A stretch of DNA of 34,556 nucleotides from a virus: IMG/VR virus record IMGVR_UViG_3300046170_000088, positions 1 to 34,556 of that record, one strand, 5' to 3'. The translations under genes were made by a program, and so were the position numbers. Every line of letters begins with the position of its first letter. Positions within the stretch are counted from its first letter, which is position 1. The notes under the pieces are model-generated. The model did no database searches. It was not told the origin of the DNA and was given only the letters and a program-made list of their open reading frames with translations. Below, piece by piece: positions 13,136 to 21,968 of the stretch.

Positions 13136-13170
13136 CGCCATACAGTCGACAGCTTGGTGTCGAAATGGCG
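13136..13170. promoter_or_regulatory. Two-part hairpin in the integrase leader
   Basis: CGCCAT (13136-13141) pairs with ATGGCG (13165-13170), and inside them TCGACA (13146-13151) pairs with TGTCGA (13158-13163) around a 6-base loop: 12 pairs with an asymmetric internal loop. It lies between the integrase promoter and ribosome site, so it would sit in the leader RNA. It could also be a protein-binding dyad for integrase or a regulator. Confidence 0.5.
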
Positions 13171-13195
13171 TGTATTTTAATTACCTATTTAGTAG

Positions 13196-13225
13196 ATTAT
13201 AAGTTGAATCTTGTAAAGAAAACAA
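13196..13225 (-). promoter_or_regulatory. Integrase promoter
   Basis: On the minus strand, TTGTTT (13225-13220) and a consensus TATAAT (13201-13196) are 18 bp apart, about 83 bp upstream of the integrase ATG. The leader between them carries the two-part hairpin. Confidence 0.6.
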
Positions 13226-13282
13226 GGGTTTTTAGGGAAATAATGTACAGTCAAGAAACTGTGTGATTGTTAAATTTCTGCC

Positions 13283-13309
13283 TGCGCTACCAGGCTGCGC
13301 TACTCCCCG
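13283..13309 (-). other. attP: attP core: 5' part of a tRNA-Pro gene
   Basis: Read on the minus strand, 27 nt match positions 1 to about 27 of a bacterial tRNA-Pro: acceptor strand CGGGGAG, TA, then a D-arm with GCGC/GCGC stem and AGCCTGGTA loop. After this the sequence diverges (no anticodon arm, T arm or 3' end), so it is not a gene. Position beside integrase and the abrupt end of identity are what an attachment core looks like. The host attB would then be a tRNA-Pro gene. The extent of the crossover region cannot be set without the host. Confidence 0.7.
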
Positions 13310-13332
13310 ACTAGGTGAATAAACACCAGAAA

Positions 13333-13806
13333 TCAGCCATTTATTGCAGTTTTTTTAGTACCAGAAGTCGACTCATTTTTGTCTTGTCGACCATTAGTCG
13401 CCAAAATAATCGACTCCATAGCTTCTTTTAAACTATCAATAGAATTGGTTGATTTCATAATTTCGTCCTTTATCGTGATTTGTGTTGTTTGACAATCACA
13501 AAAGGCTCTAAAGCATACGGTCTGGTATTCAAGATTAACCATTGCGATTATATCTATTTGATTTTTATTATAATGTCTTCCTTTTGTGGTATTGCCTTTG
13601 CGAATATCAAATCGCCAATTTTTATATTTAGATTCTATATGTGTGACTGTTTTAACTTGGCATCTATATAGTTTATGTTTCCACTCAAAGATTACATCGG
13701 CATGGGATGTATGAGGCATTATTGTAACGGTGTCTGATTCTCTCGCCAGAACTGAGCAGGTTAAGTATTCGCCACTCCTACCTATTCGCTCCGTCTTGCG
13801 TGTCAT
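13333..13806 (-). CDS. PD-(D/E)XK_5-like endonuclease, last gene of the late region
   Basis: 157 residues. Motif order: GRSGEYLTCSVLA (E13), SHADVIFEW (D37), YRCQVKT (Q50, K52), then IDIIAMV (D85). The QVKT form instead of E-x-K is usual in the PDDEXK_5 family, so activity is possible. The C-terminal 40 residues are hydrophilic and probably disordered. The gene overlaps the end of the 1316-residue virion protein by 29 nt and its stop is 24 bp from the attP core, so it is the attP-proximal gene of the late operon. Possible roles: host DNA damage, superinfection defence or DNA repair. Confidence 0.7.
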   Translation of the reverse strand: MTRKTERIGRSGEYLTCSVLARESDTVTIMPHTSHADVIFEWKHKLYRCQVKTVTHIESKYKNWRFDIRKGNTTKGRHYNKNQIDIIAMVNLEYQTVCFRAFCDCQTTQITIKDEIMKSTNSIDSLKEAMESIILATNGRQDKNESTSGTKKTAING

Positions 13807-16800
13807 AGTTTTCTAAGAAAGTTTCAGCTGTGATACCTTGTGAGTTTAGTAAAGCCTTTATATATTTAGGCTGCCTATTGAAGGCTGCTTTTGCAAATGC
13901 TTCTTCATTTATTCTGTTCTCTTTTATGTAATCATTAGCAGCATCTCTTAAAAGTTTTAAAGACTGTCTTAATAAAACATTTTTTTCTTGGTTGTTTTTT
14001 GATTGATATTGTTCGCTTTGAACCAGAACGGGTATAACTGTTTCTATTAAAGGTCCTAAATATTCTGCTCTTGTTTGATCTACAACAGCGTTACCAGAGT
14101 AAGGTAATATATCTCTTCTTTTATAACCAAGTCTATCGAACTCTCTTTCCGCTATATTCTTTTCTTCTCTTACAGTAGCACCAGTAAGCTGTCTTGTTAA
14201 TGGTCCTGGTACTTCTGCACCCACAATCGGTAATTTGACCGTATCAGGTCTTCCAGGTGCAGCCGCTCTGGTTGGTGATTGTAGTTCTGGAAACTGCTCT
14301 CTTACTATGGGTATACTTGTTTTTAATCTATTGGTTGTATCAGTTAAAAATTCACCTGTAGGAACTGGTGCTCTAAAGTCTTGTTCTTGTTCTATAAAGT
14401 CATTAAACATTCTTAGCGGTGTTAAAAAACCACCAAGTACATCAGACACATAATCAGACATAAACTTGTTTACTTTTTCTTCTGTATCTAAACCACCTAA
14501 ACCATCTAGTAAGTTTTGTATTAACTGTAAACTTGCACCAGCTCTAAACTGTGCTCCTGATAATGCTTGTAAAATATCTTTTGCATCACCCCAGTTACGA
14601 CCAGATTCAATTCTTGTAATAACATCGGCAACAAATAAATATGGAGTAAGTGGAAAGTAAGGCCTCATGTCTACTGTTTTACCTTCAGTAGTTTCTAGTT
14701 CATACCATTTATGATCCTCTGCCATTCCTTTTCTTTTAGCTTCTATTGTTGCCATTAATATAGTCGAACCAATAACGGCTTGGCTAAATGCAGTAGTATC
14801 TCCCGCTGCAATCTTTTTAATTTCTTTTGGTCTTAATAATAATCCAAATCCAACTGGACTATGTTTAAACTGAAACTCAATAGCATTAGCCATAAACCTA
14901 GCAAAAGGAATTAAACCAGTAGTAACAAATGGAATAGAGTTAGATAAATCTACAAATGCTTTTAGTGCTTTATTTGTTGGTGTTTTTGCATAAGTAAAAA
15001 ACAAAGCATCATCTACTGCTTTCTCTATATCAGATGCATTCAGGTGTTTAAGTAGGTCTTCATTTATTTCTACTTTATTAATATCAATACCTTTTAAAGC
15101 CAGGGTATCTTTTATAGATGTTGCAAACATTCCTCTTCTGTACCAGAACTCTTGCATACGGTTTAAGAAGTTGAGTCCGTCAACCATCTTCTGTGCACCT
15201 TTTAATACTTTTGATTTAGATGAGTCTGCTACTTCAGATGCATATTTTGTGAACAGTCTATCACTTTCATTAACATAATATTTTGTTAAAAAGTCTGTAA
15301 TTTCTTTAGCCTTCTTTTTATTTTTTGTAAGGTTCATTAACAAACCAAAAGATTTTGTATAATCAACTGGTACTGTTTCTTTTCCAAATGCTTTTCTTAA
15401 AGGATTAAAGGTTCTATTTAAAATATCATCGAATGATTCTATAAGTGTTCGCATACCAACTCTACCAAGTTGAGCTGTATTGTTTCTCATTGCTGTAGCT
15501 ATCTGGCTAACTAATAAACCTCTTCTTATGTTATCAAGCTCTCTAATTATATCTGTGTATTCTTTAGCAAAATTTGCATACCAACCTTCATCAGGTGCAA
15601 TCTCACCAAGCTCTTGACCAATTCTTTTCATTGTTTTACTAGCCGTGCTTAGTTGTTGCATACGTCTTGCTGAATCAGATATGCTTTCTTTAAATACTGT
15701 AGATAGTTCTTCAACAGTTAGATTATTCTTTTTAAGAGTTTCTACAAACTTATCCATAAACTTAGGACTAGAGTTTGCTAACAATACTGCTTCTTTTAAT
15801 TGGTCTGATATTCTTACATTTGGATTTCTTGGTATTTCAAGTTCATCCATTATTTGCATACCAACATCAATAACCCTTTGGTTTAAACCAGTAGTAGTAT
15901 CAGTTTGAAAATCTCTACCATCTGGTGCTGGGTCAATAACATCTTCTGCTTTTACATTATTAATATTGCCACCACTTGATGCTGCTTGTATTTCATCTGC
16001 ATACATTTCAAGAGGTACTTCATCTCTTGCTGGTGGAAGTCTGTCATTTATAATATCGTCATAAGTTTGCATGACTTCTTGGTCTGTCATACCTTTGTAA
16101 TTAATATTATTGTCGTTTAAAACTTTTCTTACAGTTTTAGCTTGATCGGTTTTTCTTTGCCACTCTGCATATATAGCAGCATCTTCTGGATGTGGTGTGT
16201 TATTATTTAAATCTTCTAATACCCTATTAGTCATACCAGTGTCGCTAGTATCAACTTGACTATAGAATCCGTCTTCCATCATAGAGTTTGCTACATCATC
16301 TAAATCATCCAGAGTATTTCCTTCTTGGTTTTGACCAGCTTTAAATTTTCTTTGTATGTTTCCAGACGCATCTTCAAATATACCTTTTAGTTCACCAGAC
16401 CTTTCTCCGTCTTTAATCTTACCAATGTAGTCTGTAGCAGTTCTTACTTTAGGCTCTTTAGTAACTTTTAATATTTCTGGAATCTTAGTACCACGCTTCG
16501 GTGTTTCTACTTTAGGTGTTGCAAGTTTAAAATTATCTAAAGAGTCTTGTTTAATAAAAAATTCTTTTAATTTATTTGCAGTATTTTTTGGATTATCATA
16601 ATCAATTTTAAAACTTACTCTACCACCAAGGATTCCATAATCCTCTGGAATATTATTAAGCTCTGGTGAAACAAATCCTTGCTTAGCACTTAACTTTGGA
16701 ACTCCCTCAACCTTGACTGGGTCAACCCCGATTTTAATTAATTCATCATCAATCTGTTTTTTTATATCTACTTTGGGTGCAACAACCTCTGGTGTAACTG

Positions 16801-17728
16801 GTGTTTCTGCTACTGGTGTGTCGACAAGCTCACCCTTTGGACCAACAAAAGTTTCTTTTAACTCTTCTGGTTTTGGTGGAAGAACAAAGTCCTCTCCTTC
16901 TTTAGTGACACTTGGTACAACATTGTTTTTATTTTTAAAATATGCAGCAGTTCCACCTATTGAACTACCAAAAACACCACCTACTCCAGCTCCAAATAAT
17001 GCTGACTGTCCAGACTCACCAAAGTCAAAGCCTTCTCTTTGACCAGACATTATTCTGGTAGATTGTCTTAAAGCATTATCAACTGTTGAATAAGTTGCAC
17101 CCTCTATGGCTCCAATCTTTGCTCCCTGTATTGCTCCTTGTTTTACAAACTCTTTAATAGATTGTTTGGTTGCTTCTTTAGCACCAGCTCTTGCAACAAG
17201 ACCAGCACCCAATGTTCCTATACCCACATAAGTAGATGGATCAGAACCAACACCTTTTATAAATCTACCAACTCCAGCCCAACTAATTTTCTTGTTGTCG
17301 TACATATCCATTGCTGTAACAAAATCTTCTTTTTGTTGTTGGTTGGCAAACTGAAATAAATCAAGTGCTTCATTACCCATTTTAGGAATATTGTAATTAA
17401 ACCAACCCATGTATCTTAGGGCGTAATCTGCATATTCTTTATCGGAGTTTAGTTTTTTAGGTTGACCATCTTTTTCAACACCGAAGGTTGTGCCTTCGTT
17501 AAATTCATAAATACTTTTTGCAACTTTAATCCATTCAGGATTTTTTTTCAATTCAGCTTCAGATAGTTTTCCATCGTTTTCTGTAATTTGTTCTGGAGTA
17601 GGAGGAATAATAAAACCATCAGATGCAATGTTTTGTATAGCTTTATCATCTATATCAGATGGTGGAGGTATTTTGAATCCCCCTCCTTCTTCCTCTTTGG
17701 GTGGGGGTGGTATGATAAAATCTACCAT
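13778..17728 (-). CDS. Large internal virion / DNA-ejection protein (1316 aa)
   Basis: By size and position (last structural gene, after two other candidate ejection proteins) this is probably the large ejection protein that forms or supports the conduit across the host envelope, as T7 gp16 does. No lysozyme or transglycosylase motif is visible. The N-terminus has proline motifs FIIPPP (residue 4), FKIPPP (18) and FIIPPT (39), with a fourth, FVLPPK, at 280. Glycine-rich hydrophobic segments at about 165-182 and 242-262 could insert in membranes. The middle (400-650) is charged and variable; the C-terminal half is helical. Composition matches its neighbours and no break is seen. Confidence 0.75.
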   Translation of the reverse strand: MVDFIIPPPPKEEEGGGFKIPPPSDIDDKAIQNIASDGFIIPPTPEQITENDGKLSEAELKKNPEWIKVAKSIYEFNEGTTFGVEKDGQPKKLNSDKEYADYALRYMGWFNYNIPKMGNEALDLFQFANQQQKEDFVTAMDMYDNKKISWAGVGRFIKGVGSDPSTYVGIGTLGAGLVARAGAKEATKQSIKEFVKQGAIQGAKIGAIEGATYSTVDNALRQSTRIMSGQREGFDFGESGQSALFGAGVGGVFGSSIGGTAAYFKNKNNVVPSVTKEGEDFVLPPKPEELKETFVGPKGELVDTPVAETPVTPEVVAPKVDIKKQIDDELIKIGVDPVKVEGVPKLSAKQGFVSPELNNIPEDYGILGGRVSFKIDYDNPKNTANKLKEFFIKQDSLDNFKLATPKVETPKRGTKIPEILKVTKEPKVRTATDYIGKIKDGERSGELKGIFEDASGNIQRKFKAGQNQEGNTLDDLDDVANSMMEDGFYSQVDTSDTGMTNRVLEDLNNNTPHPEDAAIYAEWQRKTDQAKTVRKVLNDNNINYKGMTDQEVMQTYDDIINDRLPPARDEVPLEMYADEIQAASSGGNINNVKAEDVIDPAPDGRDFQTDTTTGLNQRVIDVGMQIMDELEIPRNPNVRISDQLKEAVLLANSSPKFMDKFVETLKKNNLTVEELSTVFKESISDSARRMQQLSTASKTMKRIGQELGEIAPDEGWYANFAKEYTDIIRELDNIRRGLLVSQIATAMRNNTAQLGRVGMRTLIESFDDILNRTFNPLRKAFGKETVPVDYTKSFGLLMNLTKNKKKAKEITDFLTKYYVNESDRLFTKYASEVADSSKSKVLKGAQKMVDGLNFLNRMQEFWYRRGMFATSIKDTLALKGIDINKVEINEDLLKHLNASDIEKAVDDALFFTYAKTPTNKALKAFVDLSNSIPFVTTGLIPFARFMANAIEFQFKHSPVGFGLLLRPKEIKKIAAGDTTAFSQAVIGSTILMATIEAKRKGMAEDHKWYELETTEGKTVDMRPYFPLTPYLFVADVITRIESGRNWGDAKDILQALSGAQFRAGASLQLIQNLLDGLGGLDTEEKVNKFMSDYVSDVLGGFLTPLRMFNDFIEQEQDFRAPVPTGEFLTDTTNRLKTSIPIVREQFPELQSPTRAAAPGRPDTVKLPIVGAEVPGPLTRQLTGATVREEKNIAEREFDRLGYKRRDILPYSGNAVVDQTRAEYLGPLIETVIPVLVQSEQYQSKNNQEKNVLLRQSLKLLRDAANDYIKENRINEEAFAKAAFNRQPKYIKALLNSQGITAETFLENYDTQDGANR

Positions 17729-17732
17729 AGTA

Positions 17733-18566
17733 TTACTCTGATATTATTTTATTAGCTATTAAATTTTTTATAACGCCTTCTCTTGTAGCTCCTGGATTAA
17801 GTTGCATTGCTTGATTAATGATTTCATTTGCACTCATTGATCCGTAAGAATTATTAGTTACTGTATAGTTTTTTGTTGAGTTATTTTGTCCACTTGTATT
17901 ACCAGATATCAAGTTAGCAATACTTTTATTAAGATAATTTATACTTCCAGTTTTAATATAATCATCGTAAAAATCTAATTCAGATGTTGTTAAATTAGGA
18001 GAAGTTCTACCATTAGTAGCTATTTCAATTTTTATTTTAGCGGCAAGATCGTCATACTTTTGTTTAGTAGTTTTAATTTTGCCAGGAGCATTAGGTAAAA
18101 CTGGTGTCTGGTCATCTGCATAATATTGAACACCATTTTGTAAAACTATTCTTCTTTCAGAACCTTTCGGTTTGTTGTACATATAATTATAAGCAGCTTG
18201 TTTTCCAAATAACTCATAAATTCTTTGTGCTTCAGGAGGTAATGATGCAATTAATTTTGCTTCATCTCTTTTTTGTTTTTCCTCTTTTGCTCTAGCTATC
18301 TCTTTAGCTCGTCTAGCATCTATGTTGTTTAAAAACTGTGCTTGCGCTCCAAAGTTACCAGATTGACCAGCGTTCATTGCTTGTAAAGATTCTGCAAAGT
18401 TTCTTAACTTGCTAAAACTCTCAGCTCTTTTTCTATTTTTTTCTTCCTCTTCGGCTTGTTTTGATTTAGCTTCAAGAATAGGGTTTATGTCTATACCAAG
18501 TGAGCCTGTAGGATTATTATTTATTTCCAAAAATCCCATGGGGTCGTTAAAATTATAAGTCTTCAT
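17733..18566 (-). CDS. Internal virion / ejection protein (277 aa)
   Basis: Start at the second ATG (18566, MKTYNFNDPMGFLEI) because AGGAG is 6 nt before it; the ATG at 18572 abuts the AGGAG. Residues about 30-105 are a highly charged coiled coil (EAKSKQAEEEEKNRKRAESF, AKEIARAKEEKQKRDEAKLI). The C-terminal half is Asn/Ser/Thr-rich (SGQNNSTKNYTVTNNSYGSM) followed by a short helical domain. It is packed 4 bp from the 1316-residue gene and directly follows the Gln-rich protein, so it is probably the middle of three ejection proteins. No enzymatic motif. Confidence 0.65.
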   Translation of the reverse strand: MKTYNFNDPMGFLEINNNPTGSLGIDINPILEAKSKQAEEEEKNRKRAESFSKLRNFAESLQAMNAGQSGNFGAQAQFLNNIDARRAKEIARAKEEKQKRDEAKLIASLPPEAQRIYELFGKQAAYNYMYNKPKGSERRIVLQNGVQYYADDQTPVLPNAPGKIKTTKQKYDDLAAKIKIEIATNGRTSPNLTTSELDFYDDYIKTGSINYLNKSIANLISGNTSGQNNSTKNYTVTNNSYGSMSANEIINQAMQLNPGATREGVIKNLIANKIISE

Positions 18567-18575
18567 AACCATCTC

Positions 18576-19868
18576 CTATGTAGAAAATATACCACCTTGG
18601 CCAAACAAGGTATCAAGTGATGTGATTGCACTGCCAATTCTACCCGCACTACCCTGATCGTAAGTTTTTGTTATATTTGGGTCCATGCCAAATACTGAGC
18701 TTGACAATAAACCAAGTTGTTGAGGACCGTAATTTAATCCTCTCATAAACTCGCCATATCCAGCATCCATTCCAGCTTGTGATAGAGCTTGTGCTGATCT
18801 TCCTTGATTACCAAGTAGACCTAAGTTTTGATATTGATTTTGTACTTGGTTATTTAATAAACCTTGTTGGAATTGTCTGTTTTGCATTTCTAATTGTGGT
18901 TGCGTAAATCTTGCTCTATTAATAGCATCCATGTTAGCCATGTTCATTGCGTTGTTATAAGAGCCTTGCTGTAAACCAAACTGGTTTAATGCACTTTGGT
19001 CGGCACCAAATCTTCTTGCGTCTAGTTGTGCTTGATTTTGTGCAACATCGCCAAGTAAACCTTGTCTTGCTAATCCAGCTTGTTGACCAAAAGTTGCATT
19101 TTGCATTGCAACAGCTCTATCTGCATCAGACATATATTGGTCTGCTGAAAACTGTCTTCCTATGTCTTGACCAGCTAATGATGTCGCTCTGTCAAAACCT
19201 TGCGCTCTTAAATCACCAGATAACTTACCAGCCTGTTCTGCAAAGTTTCTATTTGTTTCTGCTTCTAATATAGCTGAACGTGAACCACCAAATGCACCTC
19301 TTCCGATTGCTGCATCTTGGTCGCTTTGTAATTGCATCTGTCTTGCTCTGTTTAAATCACCAAGTGTATTGTCTATAACTTGTGATTGAAAAGGATTTTG
19401 ATATGCACTTAAATTTGTATCTAATAATGATTGTGGTTTTACATCTCTTATAGCACCACGATTAACTGAAGCACCGCTATATAAATCTACTGGAGCTATG
19501 TTTGCTGCCTGTTGCATTGCTGCTGGTTGTAACTGTGTTGCTGTACCAGTAAAAGGTGTGACTGTTGGTGCTCTTAAACTTTTACCTAATAGAGTTTGTA
19601 AACCTTGTTGCGGATTATATCGTTGGCTTTGATTAAACAAACCTCTGGTTGCATCCATACCAGCTAATTGGTCTGGATTATATCCTGCTACTCTTGGGCC
19701 AGTGTAAGGAACAAAAGGTTGGTCCGCTATACCTTTAGCTTTATTGTATAAATCATCGTAACGAGCCTGTGTCGCTGGATCAACGCTTTGTGTGGCAGTA
19801 TCTCCACCACCTTTCATAGCTCCGTATACTGCACTTCCTGCTGTAATGTATGGTAATGCTTGTGCCAT
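18576..19868 (-). CDS. Gln-rich internal virion / DNA-ejection protein (430 aa)
   Basis: A segment YQNPFQSQVIDNTLGDLNRA with AIGRGAFGGSRSAILEAE (about 160-205) is one I recognise in structural or DNA-injection proteins of many marine and P22-like phages. Gln, Asn and Ala are very abundant from 160 to 370, giving long helices. The N-terminus MAQALPYITAGSAVYGAMKG is hydrophobic and could be a short membrane anchor. Located between the gp13-like protein and the coiled-coil virion protein. Probably ejected with the DNA. Confidence 0.75.
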   Translation of the reverse strand: MAQALPYITAGSAVYGAMKGGGDTATQSVDPATQARYDDLYNKAKGIADQPFVPYTGPRVAGYNPDQLAGMDATRGLFNQSQRYNPQQGLQTLLGKSLRAPTVTPFTGTATQLQPAAMQQAANIAPVDLYSGASVNRGAIRDVKPQSLLDTNLSAYQNPFQSQVIDNTLGDLNRARQMQLQSDQDAAIGRGAFGGSRSAILEAETNRNFAEQAGKLSGDLRAQGFDRATSLAGQDIGRQFSADQYMSDADRAVAMQNATFGQQAGLARQGLLGDVAQNQAQLDARRFGADQSALNQFGLQQGSYNNAMNMANMDAINRARFTQPQLEMQNRQFQQGLLNNQVQNQYQNLGLLGNQGRSAQALSQAGMDAGYGEFMRGLNYGPQQLGLLSSSVFGMDPNITKTYDQGSAGRIGSAITSLDTLFGQGGIFST

Positions 19869-19878
19869 AATAATTCCT

Positions 19879-20304
19879 TTATAATTCCTTTACTAATAAA
19901 TTCATTTCTTTAAACCCATGAGGTTTTAATTTTCTTATCCAACCCTTGCGACCACCACCAATAATTTTCTTGCAATCACATTGTTTGGCAAATTCTTCTA
20001 GGCTGGGTAACATTTCTATTACTTCTTTGTAGTTTCCAGCTACCAGATTAATACTTAAAACTCTGTATCTTGGGTATTCTGCAAATTCAGTTATTATTAC
20101 TGAATCTTTGTTGGGCCAAATAAACATTTCTCCAGCCCTTATTTTTTCTTTAATATCAGTTAAATTATACATATCTTGGTGCTTTAATGCACGAAGAATA
20201 TGGTGTTCTAACCTTTCAAACTCTACTTCCCAGTCTTCTTTAGACTGTTGTGGAGGTGGAGAGTGTTCCGTTGTCTGCGACACTAACTTTATATTTTGTT
20301 CCAT
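19879..20304 (-). CDS. GNAT-fold-like internal virion protein (T7 gp13-like)
   Basis: 141 residues; ends with CDCKKIIGGGRKGWIRKLKP then HGFKEMN, a pattern (cysteine, GGRxGW, then GF) typical of small acetyltransferase-fold proteins in phage ejection-protein clusters, including the T7 gp13 group. A catalytic acetyltransferase role is not evident; in such phages it is treated as a structural or assembly factor. The ATG at 20304 lacks a clear ribosome site and overlaps the upstream gene by 65 nt, so coupling or a later start is possible; no later good start exists before residue 45. Confidence 0.62.
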   Translation of the reverse strand: MEQNIKLVSQTTEHSPPPQQSKEDWEVEFERLEHHILRALKHQDMYNLTDIKEKIRAGEMFIWPNKDSVIITEFAEYPRYRVLSINLVAGNYKEVIEMLPSLEEFAKQCDCKKIIGGGRKGWIRKLKPHGFKEMNLLVKEL

Positions 20305-20467
20305 TTGGACTTACCAATACTAATTCGGTAGCATCGCCACCGTTTATTTGTATTCTTTCACCTTTGTTGAAAGTCATACCTGTTTGATATTCTATCTCTG
20401 ATATTAAATAGTTAAGATAGTTTTTATCGTAATCTTCACCTGGTCGTGTTAGTGTTTTTCTTGCCAC
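20240..20467 (-). CDS. Small virion-associated protein of unknown function (75 aa)
   Basis: Starts with GTG at 20467, overlapping the tail-nozzle stop (TAGTG). Reads KTLTRPGEDYDKNYLNYLIS, then GERIQINGGDATELVLVSPN and GTKYKVSVADNGTLS: a helical N-terminus and a small beta domain. I recall similar short proteins following tail genes in other phages, without a function. The long overlap (65 nt) with the next gene is unusual in this region. Confidence 0.7.
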   Translation of the reverse strand: MARKTLTRPGEDYDKNYLNYLISEIEYQTGMTFNKGERIQINGGDATELVLVSPNGTKYKVSVADNGTLSTSTTV

Positions 20468-21966
20468 TATCTACGACCTCTGTTTCTTAAATCTAATCGT
20501 ATATTACCAACCTGAAACATCTGGTCAGTATCGCCAGTTACTTTCATACGAACTTGTCTGGCTGTAAATCTTGCATCAGTGTAACCATCACTATTAAAAG
20601 TAAAGTTACCAAAATCTGTTTCTGCTCCGAGTGGTGTAAATTTTCCTGTAAAACTTATAACAACACCAGGTAATGTATTTGCTTCTTCATCGGGTAGTAT
20701 CTGATTACATTGCACATAGTTATCACCGTTACCTATTTCGATAGGTCCTGATTGTGCGTAAGGTACTGCTGCACCTAAATTCTCTGAATTGTTTAATGTT
20801 GTGCTGTCATGCTGATAAACATTACCAAGTGAATCACATGCAATCGGATAATCAAAGACACCTTGGTCGATCCAACATCCTCTATCCATTTCACCGATTG
20901 ACCAAACATTATCAACATAGTTCCAGATGACATATTTGTTTGGTGTTTGTTGTGCATCCCCTGAAGGGTAGAACCACCATATTTCATTAAAGTTTGAGTT
21001 GTGTCCACCGCAAGCAATACGTCTATATTGATATCTAATATTATCAAATACATGGTCATGCACATCACATTTAATTTCTTTAACTGAACCATCAAAAACA
21101 AAGAAAGAGTTTTCACCCATCCATGCTAAGAAGTTTCCAGAACTTACTATTGTTCTTGGTGATGCAGTTTTACAGTTAGTACCAGCATCTTGAATACCGT
21201 ATATAAAAGGAGAACCAGTATAGTAAAGTCTTGCTATACCTGTATCGGTAAAGATGATGACATCTGTTTGCCATTTAATACCACTTAATATTCTACCGCC
21301 TGTTGGTATTTGTAAATCACCAGCTGTATTGGTTGCTGCGGCTGTCCAAGTAGTGCTTGCTTCTCTTGATGACCATTGTACTTTTCTAGGATCGCCACCA
21401 GCACCTAGAGCTATGACATGACGTTCATTGGTTACGAGAACACCAGAACATCCTGTAGGAGAATTGGTTAGCTGTGCGCCTATGGTTGATGGTGCAGAAG
21501 GCGACCATTTATAAATCTTGCCATCACTTGCACAACAGAAAAGTAAGTCTTCACCAAAGTTATCAAAAGACCATGATTTAGAATCAAAGAATAATCCAGA
21601 TTGTGACCTAGCATCTCCGTAGTCTTCTACATTATAGTTATATGCACCGTATCCAAGTGGGTCAGTTGATTGGTCAGATACAAAACCAGAAGGAGTGATG
21701 TCATACCAAGTTCCATCATGGTTAACATATATTTTTTGTCTTGTACCTACAGCTAAAACCTTTTTACCAGAATTAGTAATGTACGCAAACATTCCTGTTG
21801 GCGTACCTGTTAAAGCAGTTGTTCTTATTTTTTCCCAACCACCAATAGGTCGTAGAAAACCATTTTGAAAACGCACTAAATTACTATCAGTCCAACGCCC
21901 TTTGTTAGCGTAGTCTGTTCCATTGGTGACTACTCCAGCGGGAGGAGTGACTGGTAGTAAAGGCAT
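20467..21966 (-). CDS. Tail nozzle / tail tube-like protein (beta-propeller type)
   Basis: 499 residues. The start MPLLPVTPPAGVVTNGTDYA followed by KGRWTDSNLVRFQNGFLRPIGG (about 22-43) is a common signature of podovirus tail nozzle or stabilisation proteins (T7 gp12/P22 gp10-like beta-propellers). Repeated WxxD/G turns (TWYDITP, KWSPSAP, DNVWSIG) support a propeller. The protein would extend the portal-adaptor channel and be the point to which fibres attach. C-terminal QVRMKVTGDTD segment looks like a jelly-roll edge. No start-proximal ribosome site is visible. Confidence 0.78.
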   Translation of the reverse strand: MPLLPVTPPAGVVTNGTDYANKGRWTDSNLVRFQNGFLRPIGGWEKIRTTALTGTPTGMFAYITNSGKKVLAVGTRQKIYVNHDGTWYDITPSGFVSDQSTDPLGYGAYNYNVEDYGDARSQSGLFFDSKSWSFDNFGEDLLFCCASDGKIYKWSPSAPSTIGAQLTNSPTGCSGVLVTNERHVIALGAGGDPRKVQWSSREASTTWTAAATNTAGDLQIPTGGRILSGIKWQTDVIIFTDTGIARLYYTGSPFIYGIQDAGTNCKTASPRTIVSSGNFLAWMGENSFFVFDGSVKEIKCDVHDHVFDNIRYQYRRIACGGHNSNFNEIWWFYPSGDAQQTPNKYVIWNYVDNVWSIGEMDRGCWIDQGVFDYPIACDSLGNVYQHDSTTLNNSENLGAAVPYAQSGPIEIGNGDNYVQCNQILPDEEANTLPGVVISFTGKFTPLGAETDFGNFTFNSDGYTDARFTARQVRMKVTGDTDQMFQVGNIRLDLRNRGRR

Positions 21967-21968
21967 GA

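Noticed and set aside
13220-13260. Possible third operator copy near the integrase promoter (TTGT ... ACAA spacing)
   Set aside because: The spacing is 15 rather than 17 bp and only the outer bases match.
13283-13309. A complete tRNA gene
   Set aside because: Only the acceptor 5' strand and D-arm are present; anticodon arm, T arm and 3' end are missing.
20793-21116. 107-aa minus-strand frame within the tail-nozzle gene
   Set aside because: Alternate frame of a well-supported structural gene; composition (Met/Ile/Thr/His-rich) is atypical.
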